This document shows, in pieces, positions 51,661 through 58,777 of a stretch of 64,000 nt of DNA. Under the pieces are notes generated by a model. It saw only the letters and a list, made by a program, of their open reading frames with translations, had not been told where the DNA came from and ran no database searches. Within the stretch, counting starts at the first letter, position 1. Every line of letters begins with the position of its first letter. Source of the stretch: Streptomyces cyaneofuscatus (GTDB lineage Bacteria > Actinomycetota > Actinomycetes > Streptomycetales > Streptomycetaceae); contig NZ_JOEM01000012.1 of the NCBI RefSeq assembly GCF_000718135.1, positions 140,726 to 204,725 of the forward strand, in the 5' to 3' direction. A program made the translations under genes and the position numbers.

Positions 51661-52806
51661 TCACCATTCGTTGCTGAAGCAATCCGGAGGGTTACGTTCC
51701 TCATCCGGCAGGATGCGGTGGACGTCCCCGAACTCATGCCAGAGGTAGCGCCGCTCCAGCGCCGCCTCGTACCCACGGCGCAGCGCCTCGCGCCCCGCCA
51801 CCGCCTCCAGCATCAGCAGGTGCGAGGCCTGCGGCTCGTGCAGCCCGGTCAGCAGCCCGTACACCGCCCGCACCCCCCGGCGCGGCGTCACCACCAGATC
51901 CGTCCAGCCCGCGGCCGGCCGCACCACCCCCTCCGCGTCCGCCGCCGACTCCAGCGCCCGTACCGCCGTCGTCCCGACCGCCACCACCCGGCCGCCCGCC
52001 GCCCGCGCCGCGTTCACCAGCCACGCCGTGGTGGACGGCACCGCGAACCGCTCCGGGTACGGCGGCTCGTGCGTCTCCGCCGACGCCACCCCCGTATCCA
52101 GCGACAGCGGGGCGAACTGCACTCCGCGGCTCACCAGCTCCGCCACCAGGGCGGTGGTGAAGGGCCGGGCCGCGCTCGGCATCTCCGCCGAACCGCGCCC
52201 GTCGGGCGCCGGGACCGCGAACACCGTCTGGTACGCGGACAGCGGCTGGTCCCGCTCCGTGTACGCGTACCGGATCGGCCTCCCGTACCGCCGCAGCAGC
52301 TCCGGCACCCGGTCCGGGACCCGCGCCCACCACAGCCGCGCCCCCACCGCGGGCCCCAGCGGCTCCTCCAGCACCAGCTCCCGCCCGCCCGGCAGCCGCA
52401 CCACCGCACCGGCCGGCCCGCCCGGACACGGCGCGGTGGCCCCCGAGGCGGCGGGTGCCCGCAGCTCCACCGCCCACCGCCCGTCCTCACCCCGCGTCGA
52501 GAAGTGCACGACGACCCGGTCACCGCCCACCCGCCCGTTCACCGCGGCCGGCAAGGTCGCCGACGTGTTCACCACCAGCACGTCCCCGGCCCGCAGCTGC
52601 CCCGGCAGCTCCCGGAACGCGTGGTGCGATACGGCCGCCCCCCGGGTCACCAGCAGCCGTACGTCGTCACGCCCCGCCCCCCGCTGCTCGGCCGGCACCC
52701 GCGCCGACAGCTCCGCAGGCACCCGCAACGCCTCCAGGGGCAAAGCCCCGGCCCCGGCCGAAAGGGCGCCTGCCTCGTCCCGCCTCGCCGCCCCCACCGC
52801 ACTCAC
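51661..52806 (-). CDS. QueA-like S-adenosylmethionine:tRNA ribosyltransferase-isomerase
   Basis: A 381-residue protein with the QueA fold: LEALRVPAELSARVPAEQRGAGRDDVRLLV at the start, DVLVVNTSATLPAAVNGRV, GRPIRYAYTERDQPLSAYQTVFA and YGLLTGLHEPQASHLLMLEAVAG. QueA attaches a ribosyl unit from SAM to preQ1 in tRNA. Streptomyces are not known by me to make queuosine, and no queF, tgt or queG is adjacent, so the substrate may differ. The GTG at 52806 overlaps the TGA of the SDR gene, giving a two-gene unit. Confidence 0.85.
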   Translation of the reverse strand: MSAVGAARRDEAGALSAGAGALPLEALRVPAELSARVPAEQRGAGRDDVRLLVTRGAAVSHHAFRELPGQLRAGDVLVVNTSATLPAAVNGRVGGDRVVVHFSTRGEDGRWAVELRAPAASGATAPCPGGPAGAVVRLPGGRELVLEEPLGPAVGARLWWARVPDRVPELLRRYGRPIRYAYTERDQPLSAYQTVFAVPAPDGRGSAEMPSAARPFTTALVAELVSRGVQFAPLSLDTGVASAETHEPPYPERFAVPSTTAWLVNAARAAGGRVVAVGTTAVRALESAADAEGVVRPAAGWTDLVVTPRRGVRAVYGLLTGLHEPQASHLLMLEAVAGREALRRGYEAALERRYLWHEFGDVHRILPDEERNPPDCFSNEW

Positions 52807-53525
52807 CGCAGACCCCCGTCCGCCGCCGGCTCCTCCAGCAGCGCCGGGGCGGCGAACCGCCCACTGGCCGGCCGCTCCCGTACCAGCCGCAGGAACGCGG
52901 GCACCACGCTCGCGGGCGAGGGGCGCCTCTCCCCGCCGTCGTCCGGCACCGCGGCCTCGTACAGATCCGTGTCCATGTCCCCCGGATCGACGGCCCACAC
53001 CCGCAGCCCCGGCTCCTCCACCCCCAGCACCGCCGCCAGCTGGTCCAGCGCCGCCTTCGACGCCCCGTAACCGCCCCACGTCCCGTACGGCTCCGCCGCC
53101 GCGTCCGAGCTGACCGCCACCACAGCCCCCGCGGCCGACGCCCGCAGCAGCGGCAACGCCTCCTGTACGAGGCCGAGCGCGGCCACCACATTGGTCTCCA
53201 GCGCCTGCCGCAACCCCTCCAGCGGCTGCGCCTCCAGCCGGACCAGCGGCTCGGCACCCAGCACACTCGCGTTGCTCACCAGTAGATCGAGCCCGCCCAG
53301 CTCCCCGGCGGCCGCGATCAGCTCCGCCCGGTGTGCCGCGTCCGTGACATCCCCCGGAACGGCCGCCACCCGCGTCCCGTACCGCTCCCGCACCTCCTTC
53401 GCTGTCGCCTCCAGCACTACGGAGGTCCGCGCGTCCAGCACCAGATCCCACCCCTGCCGGGCCAGCGCCTCGGCCAGCGCGCGCCCCAGCCCCTTCGAAC
53501 CACCCGTGATCAACGCAACCGGCAT
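52803..53525 (-). CDS. SDR family oxidoreductase paired with the QueA-like gene
   Basis: A 240-residue classical SDR: ALITGGSKGLGRALAEALA (cofactor), NASVLG near 85, catalytic Ser in VAVSSDAAAEPYGTWGGYGASKAALDQLA with Tyr-x-x-x-Lys intact. Such enzymes reduce or oxidise alcohols, but the substrate is unknown. AGGAG lies 9 bases before the ATG at 53525. The stop overlaps the start of the QueA-like gene, so the two proteins are probably made together and act in one pathway. Confidence 0.88.
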   Translation of the reverse strand: MPVALITGGSKGLGRALAEALARQGWDLVLDARTSVVLEATAKEVRERYGTRVAAVPGDVTDAAHRAELIAAAGELGGLDLLVSNASVLGAEPLVRLEAQPLEGLRQALETNVVAALGLVQEALPLLRASAAGAVVAVSSDAAAEPYGTWGGYGASKAALDQLAAVLGVEEPGLRVWAVDPGDMDTDLYEAAVPDDGGERRPSPASVVPAFLRLVRERPASGRFAAPALLEEPAADGGLR

Positions 53526-53550
53526 CGTGACCGTCTCCTCGCTCCACACC

Positions 53551-53624
53551 GGCGTCCACCGGGCGATCCCGGCGACGCGGAACATCGGCGTCCACCGGGG
53601 GTCACCCCGGCGACTCCAACGTAG
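53551..53624. repeat. Imperfect tandem duplication upstream of the SDR gene
   Basis: CGGCGTCCACCGGG followed by a CCCGGCGAC segment occurs twice, about 40 bp apart (from about 53551 and 53586), immediately before the SDR/QueA operon. The two copies differ by several bases. Confidence 0.6.
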
Positions 53625-53675
53625 GAAGCCCTGATCGCCCCGCGCCTCGCCCGCGAGCCGCACCCGCCCCCGGCA

Positions 53676-53740
53676 CTTCGGCCTAGGACCTGGGAGGACC
53701 TAGGCCGAAGGACCCGGTACGGGCCCCGACCGGCCTAGGT
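53676..53740. promoter_or_regulatory. CCTAGG-containing palindromes upstream of the sensor kinase gene
   Basis: CTTCGGCCTAGG (53676-53687) and its exact inverse CCTAGGCCGAAG (53699-53710) form a 12-bp inverted repeat around an 11-base centre, and a third GGCCTAGG lies at 53732-53739. AGGACC also occurs three times. The block is about 70-130 bases before the kinase start and may be a binding site for the NarL-type regulator of this operon or another factor. Confidence 0.55.
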
Positions 53741-53807
53741 CCACGGCCCCCCGGGCAGCCGCCCTCGGCCCGATACGCCGCCGTACCCCCGTCGGTACGG
53801 TGATCCC

Positions 53808-54953
53808 ATGAGTCACCGCCCGCCGTCGGCCCTCGCCGCGGTGAGTGCCGCGCTGCTCGCCATGAGCCGGCACCTCGAAGTAGGAGACGTCCTCAAGACG
53901 ATCGTCGCCTCCGCCCGCGAACTGCTCGACGCCCAGTACGCGGCGCTCGGCGTCCCGGACGACCACGGCGGCTTCGCCCAGTTCGTGGTCGACGGCGTGA
54001 GCGACGAGCAGTGGAAGGCCATCGGCCCGCTGCCCCGGCAGCACGGCATCCTCGCCGCGATGCTGCACCAGGCGAAGCCCGAGCGGCTCGCCGACGTCCG
54101 CAAGGACCCCCGCTTCGAGGGCTGGCCCGACGCGCACCCCGACATGTCCGACTTCCTCGGCCTGCCCATCACGGACGGCGACGAGATCATCGGCGCCCTC
54201 TTCCTCGCCAACAAGATGTGCCCCAAGCCCGACGGCGGCTGCGGCTTCACCGCCGAGGACGAGGAGCTGCTCTCGATCCTCGCCCAGCACGCCGCGATCG
54301 CCCTCACCAACGCCCGCCTCTACGAGCGCAGCCGCGAGCTGACCATCGCCGAGGAGCGCTCCCGCCTCGCCCACGAGCTGCACGACGCGGTCAGCCAGAA
54401 GCTGTTCTCGCTCCGGCTCACAGCCCAGGCCGCCGCCGCCCTCGTGGACCGCGACCCGGCCCGGGCCAAGGGGGAGCTCCAGCAGGTCGCCGTCCTTGCC
54501 GCCGAAGCGGTCGACGAGCTGCGGGCGGCCGTCGTGGAGCTGCGCCCGGCCGCGCTCGACGAGGACGGCCTGATCGCCACCCTCCGTACCCAGATCCAGG
54601 TCCTGGACCGGGCCCACGCGGCCGCGGTCACCTTCGGCAGCAGCGGGGTACGCGCCCTGCCCGCCGCCCAGGAGGAGGCGCTCCTCCGGGTCGCGCAGGA
54701 GGCCCTGCACAACGCCCTGCGCCACTCCGGCGCGGAGCACGTGGACGTCACCCTGACCCGGCGCGCCACCGCGACCGTCCTCCGCGTCACCGACGACGGC
54801 ACCGGCTTCGACCCCACCGCCGTCCGGCGGGCCGGCCGCCACCTCGGACTCGTCTCCATGCGCCACCGGGCCAAGAGCGTCGGCGGCAGACTCACCGTTG
54901 TTTCGGAGCCCGGGAAGGGCGCCACGATCGAGATGGAGGTCCCCGGTGGCTGA
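53808..54953 (+). CDS. GAF-domain sensor histidine kinase (NarL-type partner)
   Basis: A 381-residue soluble kinase. GAF domain at about 22-168 (LKTIVASARELLDAQYAALGVPDDHGGFAQFVVDG... FLGLPITDGDEIIGALFLANK), HisKA_3 dimerisation domain with AEERSRLAHELHDAVSQKLFSLRL (His192), and HATPase_c with EEALLRVAQEALHNALRHSGAEHV and DDGTGFDP. There is no transmembrane segment, so the signal is internal. The GAF resembles that of mycobacterial DevS-like kinases, but no haem ligand is claimed. TACGGT ends 6 bases before the ATG (leaderless). The gene overlaps its response regulator by 8 bases. Confidence 0.93.
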   Translation: MSHRPPSALAAVSAALLAMSRHLEVGDVLKTIVASARELLDAQYAALGVPDDHGGFAQFVVDGVSDEQWKAIGPLPRQHGILAAMLHQAKPERLADVRKDPRFEGWPDAHPDMSDFLGLPITDGDEIIGALFLANKMCPKPDGGCGFTAEDEELLSILAQHAAIALTNARLYERSRELTIAEERSRLAHELHDAVSQKLFSLRLTAQAAAALVDRDPARAKGELQQVAVLAAEAVDELRAAVVELRPAALDEDGLIATLRTQIQVLDRAHAAAVTFGSSGVRALPAAQEEALLRVAQEALHNALRHSGAEHVDVTLTRRATATVLRVTDDGTGFDPTAVRRAGRHLGLVSMRHRAKSVGGRLTVVSEPGKGATIEMEVPGG

Positions 54954-55590
54954 CAAGATCATCAGGGTGCTGCTGGTCGACGACCACCAGGTGGTCCGCC
55001 GCGGACTGCGCACCTTCCTGGAGATCCAGGAGGACATAGAGGTCGTCGGCGAGGCGTCCGACGGCGCGGAGGGCGTGGCCCGCACCGAGGAGCTGCGGCC
55101 CGACGTCGTCCTCATGGACATCAAGATGCCCGGCACCGACGGCATCGAGGCCCTGCGCAGGCTCCGCCAGCTCGACAACCCGGCCAGGATCCTCATCGTC
55201 ACCAGCTTCACCGAACAGCGCACGGTGGTCCCCGCCCTGCGCGCCGGAGCCTCCGGCTACGTCTACAAGGACGTCGACCCGGACGCCCTGGCCGGCGCCA
55301 TCCGCTCGGTCCACGCCGGACACGTCCTGCTCCAGCCGGAGGTCGCCGGGGCGCTCCTCGCCCAGGACGACGCCGGCAGCGGTACGGGCCGGGGGAGCAC
55401 CCTGACCGAACGCGAGCGCGAGGTCCTCGGCCTCATCGCCGACGGCCGCTCGAACCGGGAGATCGCCCGCGCCCTCGTCCTCTCCGAGAAGACGGTCAAG
55501 ACCCATGTGTCGAACATCCTGATGAAGCTCGACCTGGCGGACCGCACGCAGGCGGCGCTGTGGGCGGTCCGCAACGGCGCTGCGGGCTGA
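54946..55590 (+). CDS. NarL/LuxR family response regulator
   Basis: A 214-residue regulator. Receiver domain at about 6-122 with the acidic pair D12/D13, the phosphoacceptor D58 in VVLMDIKMPGTDG and K at 110 or so (VYKDVDPD). A LuxR-type helix-turn-helix follows at about 150-210 (LTEREREVLGLIADGRSNREIARALVLSEKTVKTHVSNILMKL). It starts at the GTG at 54946 with GGAGGT 5 bases upstream and overlaps the kinase gene, forming a cognate pair. Likely targets include its own promoter, and perhaps chpE downstream. Confidence 0.94.
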   Translation: MADKIIRVLLVDDHQVVRRGLRTFLEIQEDIEVVGEASDGAEGVARTEELRPDVVLMDIKMPGTDGIEALRRLRQLDNPARILIVTSFTEQRTVVPALRAGASGYVYKDVDPDALAGAIRSVHAGHVLLQPEVAGALLAQDDAGSGTGRGSTLTEREREVLGLIADGRSNREIARALVLSEKTVKTHVSNILMKLDLADRTQAALWAVRNGAAG

Positions 55591-55702
55591 GATTCATACT
55601 GTCGGGTGGATGTCACCCGAACGGCGCATCCTCCCGGGCCGTACGGCGTTCTCCAGGGCACGCTGCGGCGGCTTGCCGCAGCCTCTCTAGGAGGATCCTG
55701 AA

Positions 55703-55954
55703 GTGAAGAACCTGAAGAAGGCCGCCGCCGTCACCATGATCGCCGGCGGGCTCATCGCCGCCGGCGCCGGCGCGGCCTCCGCGACCGGCCACAGCGGAGC
55801 CGACGCCCACGGCGTGGCCGTCGGCTCCCCGGGCGTCGCCAGCGGCAACCTGGCCCAGGTCCCGGTCCACGTCCCGGTGAACGTGGTCGGCAACACGGTC
55901 AACGTGATCGGCCTGCTCAACCCGGCCTTCGGCAACCTCGGCCTGAACCACTGA
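55703..55954 (+). CDS. chpE: Short chaplin ChpE (cysteine-less)
   Basis: A surface-active amyloid protein that coats aerial hyphae and spores. The 83-residue precursor has a signal peptide (KNLKKAAAVTMIAGGLIAAGAGAASA, about 1-27) and one chaplin domain: HGVAVGSPGVASGNLAQVPVHVPVNVVGNTVNVIGLLNPAFGNLGLNH. It lacks both cysteines found in ChpF-H, and ends in the NLGLNH tail typical of ChpE, which matches S. coelicolor ChpE (SCO1800 from memory). AGGAGG lies 8 bases before the GTG at 55703. The gene follows the two-component pair after 112 bases. Confidence 0.92.
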   Translation: MKNLKKAAAVTMIAGGLIAAGAGAASATGHSGADAHGVAVGSPGVASGNLAQVPVHVPVNVVGNTVNVIGLLNPAFGNLGLNH

Positions 55955-55994
55955 CACCCCCGGCCCGCCCCCGCCCTCCCCGGGGGCGGCCCGC

Positions 55995-56313
55995 CCCCAC
56001 TCAGCCCGTCCGGCGCTTGAGGACGGAACCCTGACCCTGGGGTCCCCGAGGCAAGCGAGCCCCTCGCCCCGCAAATCCCAGCCAGCCCGCCCGCACCCAC
56101 TCAGCCCGTCCGGCGCTTGAGGACGGACCCCTGACCCCGGGGTCCCGGAGGCAAGCGAGCCCCTCGCCCCGCGAATCCCAGCCAGCCCGCCCCCACTCAG
56201 CCCGTCCGGCGCTTGAGGACGGAACCCTGACCCCGGGGCTCCCGAGGCGAGCGAGCTCTCCGCCCGGCGAATCCAGCCCGTCCGGCGCTTGAGGACAAAG
56301 GCCCGCGGGCCTT
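55995..56313. repeat. Array of four dispersed hairpin repeats
   Basis: The motif TCAGCCCGTCCGGCGCTTGA followed by GGACGGA occurs at 56001, 56101 and 56197, with a shortened fourth copy at 56273-56296. The flanks also repeat (GACCCCGGGG...CGAGGC...GCGAGC), so the unit is about 100 bp with periods of 100, 96 and 76. Each core can form CCGTCC-GGCGCTTGA-GGACGG (6-bp stem, 9-base loop). This fills the whole gap between chpE and the next convergent gene; no coding potential is seen. Confidence 0.85.
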
Positions 56314-57103
56314 ACCGCCGAACCTCCCCGCCCTCCACATACGCGTTGTAGGCCGCCACCAACGCCCGCCGAGCCACCCGCTCCACCGGCCGCAACGCCG
56401 CCCCCCGAGCCGCGATCTCCGACGCGCTCACCGCACCCCCGTGCCCCGACCCGTACGCCACCGAGACCAGCAGCCCCACCCGCTGCGCCAGCTCCAGCAC
56501 CCGCACCGCCCGCGGCGGATACCCCGGCGCCAGCACATCGCGCCCCCGGCCCCCCTCCGCCCGCGCCCGGTACGCGTCCACCGCCGCCTCCGCCACCGGA
56601 CCCGAACCGGCCACATCCAGCCGCGCCAGCGCCGCCGTCGCATCCCGCAACGCCTCCGCAAGCTCCCGCTCCGCCTCGCTCAGCGACGGCACGTCCGCCG
56701 GCGGCGCCTCCCGCACCGGCAGCACCCGCCACACCACCTCGACGTGCAGATCCCCCTCCGGCCCTACCTCGGTCACCTCCGGCACCAGCCCGTACGGCAC
56801 CCCGTACGCGATCACCGCCTCCTCCGCCTCCAGCGCCCGCGCGTTGAAGTCGGGCGGACCGGACAGACCCAGCGGATGCCCCGGCACCGGCAGCGCGACC
56901 CGGAAGCCCGTCGCCCCCAGCGCCCGCAGCCGCCCGAGCGCCAGCGTGAGCCCGACCGGCCCCGCCTCACCCGGCAGCCCCTCGACGCGGTGCACCGCGT
57001 CCTCCCCGACAATCGCGAGAGCCGCGTCGTCCGGCGAGACGAGTCCCGCCAGCAGCGCGTTCCCCCAGGCGGCCAACAACCCTGAACGTGGTTCCACAAG
57101 CAT
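56312..57103 (-). CDS. Conserved actinobacterial hypothetical protein
   Basis: A 263-residue soluble protein of unknown function. The N-terminal part (LVEPRSGLLAAWGNALLAGLVSPDDAALAIVGEDAVHRV... GLTLALGRLRALGATGFRVALPVPGHPLGLSG) looks like a compact alpha/beta domain, and the C-terminal half is helical (LAEALRDATAALARLDVAG... RRALVAAYNAYVEGGEVRR). No motif suggests catalysis. The ATG at 57103 has TAGGCT ending 7 bases upstream, so it is likely leaderless. It runs toward the repeat array that follows chpE. Confidence 0.8.
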   Translation of the reverse strand: MLVEPRSGLLAAWGNALLAGLVSPDDAALAIVGEDAVHRVEGLPGEAGPVGLTLALGRLRALGATGFRVALPVPGHPLGLSGPPDFNARALEAEEAVIAYGVPYGLVPEVTEVGPEGDLHVEVVWRVLPVREAPPADVPSLSEAERELAEALRDATAALARLDVAGSGPVAEAAVDAYRARAEGGRGRDVLAPGYPPRAVRVLELAQRVGLLVSVAYGSGHGGAVSASEIAARGAALRPVERVARRALVAAYNAYVEGGEVRR

Positions 57104-57149
57104 GGGAGACAGCCTAGAGAACACCCCGGGAACGAACCGAGGACTGACC

Positions 57150-57227
57150 GGAGACGGACCGCACACGGACCGCACACGAAACCGGAGACGGACCGGAGAC
57201 GGACCGGAGACGGACCGGGACCGGACC
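57150..57227. repeat. 11-bp tandem repeat, about seven copies
   Basis: GGAGACGGACC occurs at 57150, 57184, 57195 and 57206, with variant units GCACACGGACC (57161), GCACACGAAACC (57172) and GGGACCGGACC (57217). The array lies between two divergent genes, 46 bases upstream of the leftward hypothetical and about 100 bases before the ABC ATPase gene. A period close to one helical turn could affect DNA bending or bind a regulator. Confidence 0.8.
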
Positions 57228-57329
57228 TCACGGCCGGACCACTCGCGCGGTGGCGTAGGTTTTCTCCTGGGACCGTGCCCACAGGCACGCGACGATCTCG
57301 ACGAGACTGCATGGGGAGACAACGCGCTC

Positions 57330-58127
57330 ATGAGCGATGTACTGGAGCTGGTGGACGTATCCGTGGTCCGCGACGGACGCGCTCTGGTGGACGACGTCTC
57401 CTGGTCGGTCAAGGAGGGGGAGCGCTGGGTCATCCTGGGCCCCAACGGCGCCGGCAAGACGACGCTCCTCAACCTCGCGTCCAGCTACCTCTTCCCGAGC
57501 AAGGGAACGGCCACGATCCTCGGCGAGCAGCTGGGCGGCGTCGGCACCGACGTCTTCGAGCTCCGCCCCCGGATCGGCATGGCGGGCGTGGCGATGGCCG
57601 ACAAGCTGCCCCAGAAGCAGACGGTGCTGCAGACCGTGCTCACCGCCGCCTACGGCATGACCGCCACCTGGCACGAGAACTACGAGGCCGTCGACGAGGA
57701 GCGCGCCCGCGCCTTCCTGGACCGCCTCGGCATGACCGAGTACCTGGACCGGAAGTTCGGCACGCTCTCCGAAGGAGAGCGCAAGCGCACGCTGATCGCC
57801 CGCGCGATGATGACCGACCCCGAGCTGCTGCTCCTCGACGAGCCCGCCGCCGGACTCGACCTCGGCGGCCGCGAGGACCTGGTCCGCCGCCTCGGCCGGC
57901 TCGCCCGCGACCCGTACGCCCCCTCCATGATCATGGTCACCCACCATGTCGAGGAGATCGCGCCCGGCTTCACCCACGTCCTGATGATCCGCCAGGGCAA
58001 GATCCTCGCGGCCGGCCCCATGGAGACCGAGCTCAGCTCCCGTAACCTCTCGCTCTGCTTCGGCCTGCCGCTGATCGTCGAGCACACCGGCGACCGCTAC
58101 ACCGCCCACGGCCTGCCGCTCTCCTGA
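57330..58127 (+). CDS. Stand-alone ABC transporter ATPase
   Basis: A 265-residue ATP-binding protein: Walker A GPNGAGKTT near residue 40, LSEGERKRTLIARAM signature near 150, Walker B LLLLDEPAAGLDLGG near 170, and the His switch in MVTHHVEEI. No permease gene is adjacent, so its partners are unknown; the sequence resembles ModF-like or metal-uptake ATPases. GGGGAG precedes the ATG at 57330 by about 10 bases. The nearest gene downstream, nfeD, starts after 119 bases. Confidence 0.9.
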   Translation: MSDVLELVDVSVVRDGRALVDDVSWSVKEGERWVILGPNGAGKTTLLNLASSYLFPSKGTATILGEQLGGVGTDVFELRPRIGMAGVAMADKLPQKQTVLQTVLTAAYGMTATWHENYEAVDEERARAFLDRLGMTEYLDRKFGTLSEGERKRTLIARAMMTDPELLLLDEPAAGLDLGGREDLVRRLGRLARDPYAPSMIMVTHHVEEIAPGFTHVLMIRQGKILAAGPMETELSSRNLSLCFGLPLIVEHTGDRYTAHGLPLS

Positions 58128-58234
58128 CCGAAGGCCCGCCCGCAGCCGGCCCGGGCGGCCGGTATGGCGCAATCCGCCGGGTAATCAGCGCAGTTGACCA
58201 CCCCTGCGCCCTGTCGGTGACGCACCGACAGTCC

Positions 58235-58240
58235 TACGAT
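58235..58240 (+). promoter_or_regulatory. -10 element of a leaderless nfeD promoter
   Basis: TACGAT ends 6 bases before the GTG at 58247. This also settles the start codon, because the alternative GTG at 58217 lies upstream of the -10. Confidence 0.5.
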
Positions 58241-58246
58241 GACCAT

Positions 58247-58678
58247 GTGGACATCGACGCATGGGTGTGGTGGCTGATCGTCGCGGCGGGGCTGGGCATC
58301 CCCCTCGTCCTGACCGCGATGCCCGAGTTGGGAATGTTCGCCGTCGGGGCGCTGGCCGCATCGGTCGTCGCCGCGCTCGGCGGCGGCATCGTGGCCCAGG
58401 TGCTGGTCTTCGTCGGGGTGTCGGTGGCGCTGCTCGTCGTCGTCCGCCCGATCGCCGCAAGACACCGGGCCGGACAGACGGGGCACGCCAGCGGTATCGA
58501 CGCCCTGAAGGGCCGTCAGGCGGTCGTCCTGGAACGGGTGAGCGCCGACGGCGGCGGCCGCATCAAGCTCGCCGGTGAGGTCTGGTCGGCGCGCTCGCTC
58601 GACGAGGACCAGGTCTTCGAGCCCGGCCGGCAGGTCGATGTCGTGGACATCGACGGAGCGACGGCCGTCGTCATGTGA
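58247..58678 (+). CDS. NfeD family membrane protein
   Basis: A 143-residue protein with three hydrophobic segments (about 5-23, 28-48, 50-72) and a C-terminal OB-fold domain (GLKGRQAVVLERVSADGGGRIKLAGEVWSARSLDEDQVFEPGRQVDVVDIDGATAVV). It is a short, protease-lacking NfeD, which typically works with an SPFH protein to organise membrane microdomains. Its SPFH partner is the next gene, 99 bases away. The GTG at 58247 gives the usual start (leaderless). Confidence 0.9.
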   Translation: MDIDAWVWWLIVAAGLGIPLVLTAMPELGMFAVGALAASVVAALGGGIVAQVLVFVGVSVALLVVVRPIAARHRAGQTGHASGIDALKGRQAVVLERVSADGGGRIKLAGEVWSARSLDEDQVFEPGRQVDVVDIDGATAVVM

Positions 58679-58777
58679 GCGAACCGTCCACGAGGCGGGT
58701 CCAGTTCTGCGAGACTCGAAGTCGATCATGTCGATCATCATGAGATCCGCCGGCAACCGAAGGGCACGAGAGACACG

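Noticed and set aside
55995..56313. CRISPR array
   Set aside because: Repeat units of about 100 bp with nearly identical spacers and no cas genes; this is a dispersed-repeat array.
57150..57227. CRISPR or transcription-factor operator array
   Set aside because: The units are directly adjacent with no spacers, so not CRISPR; operator function cannot be supported from sequence alone.
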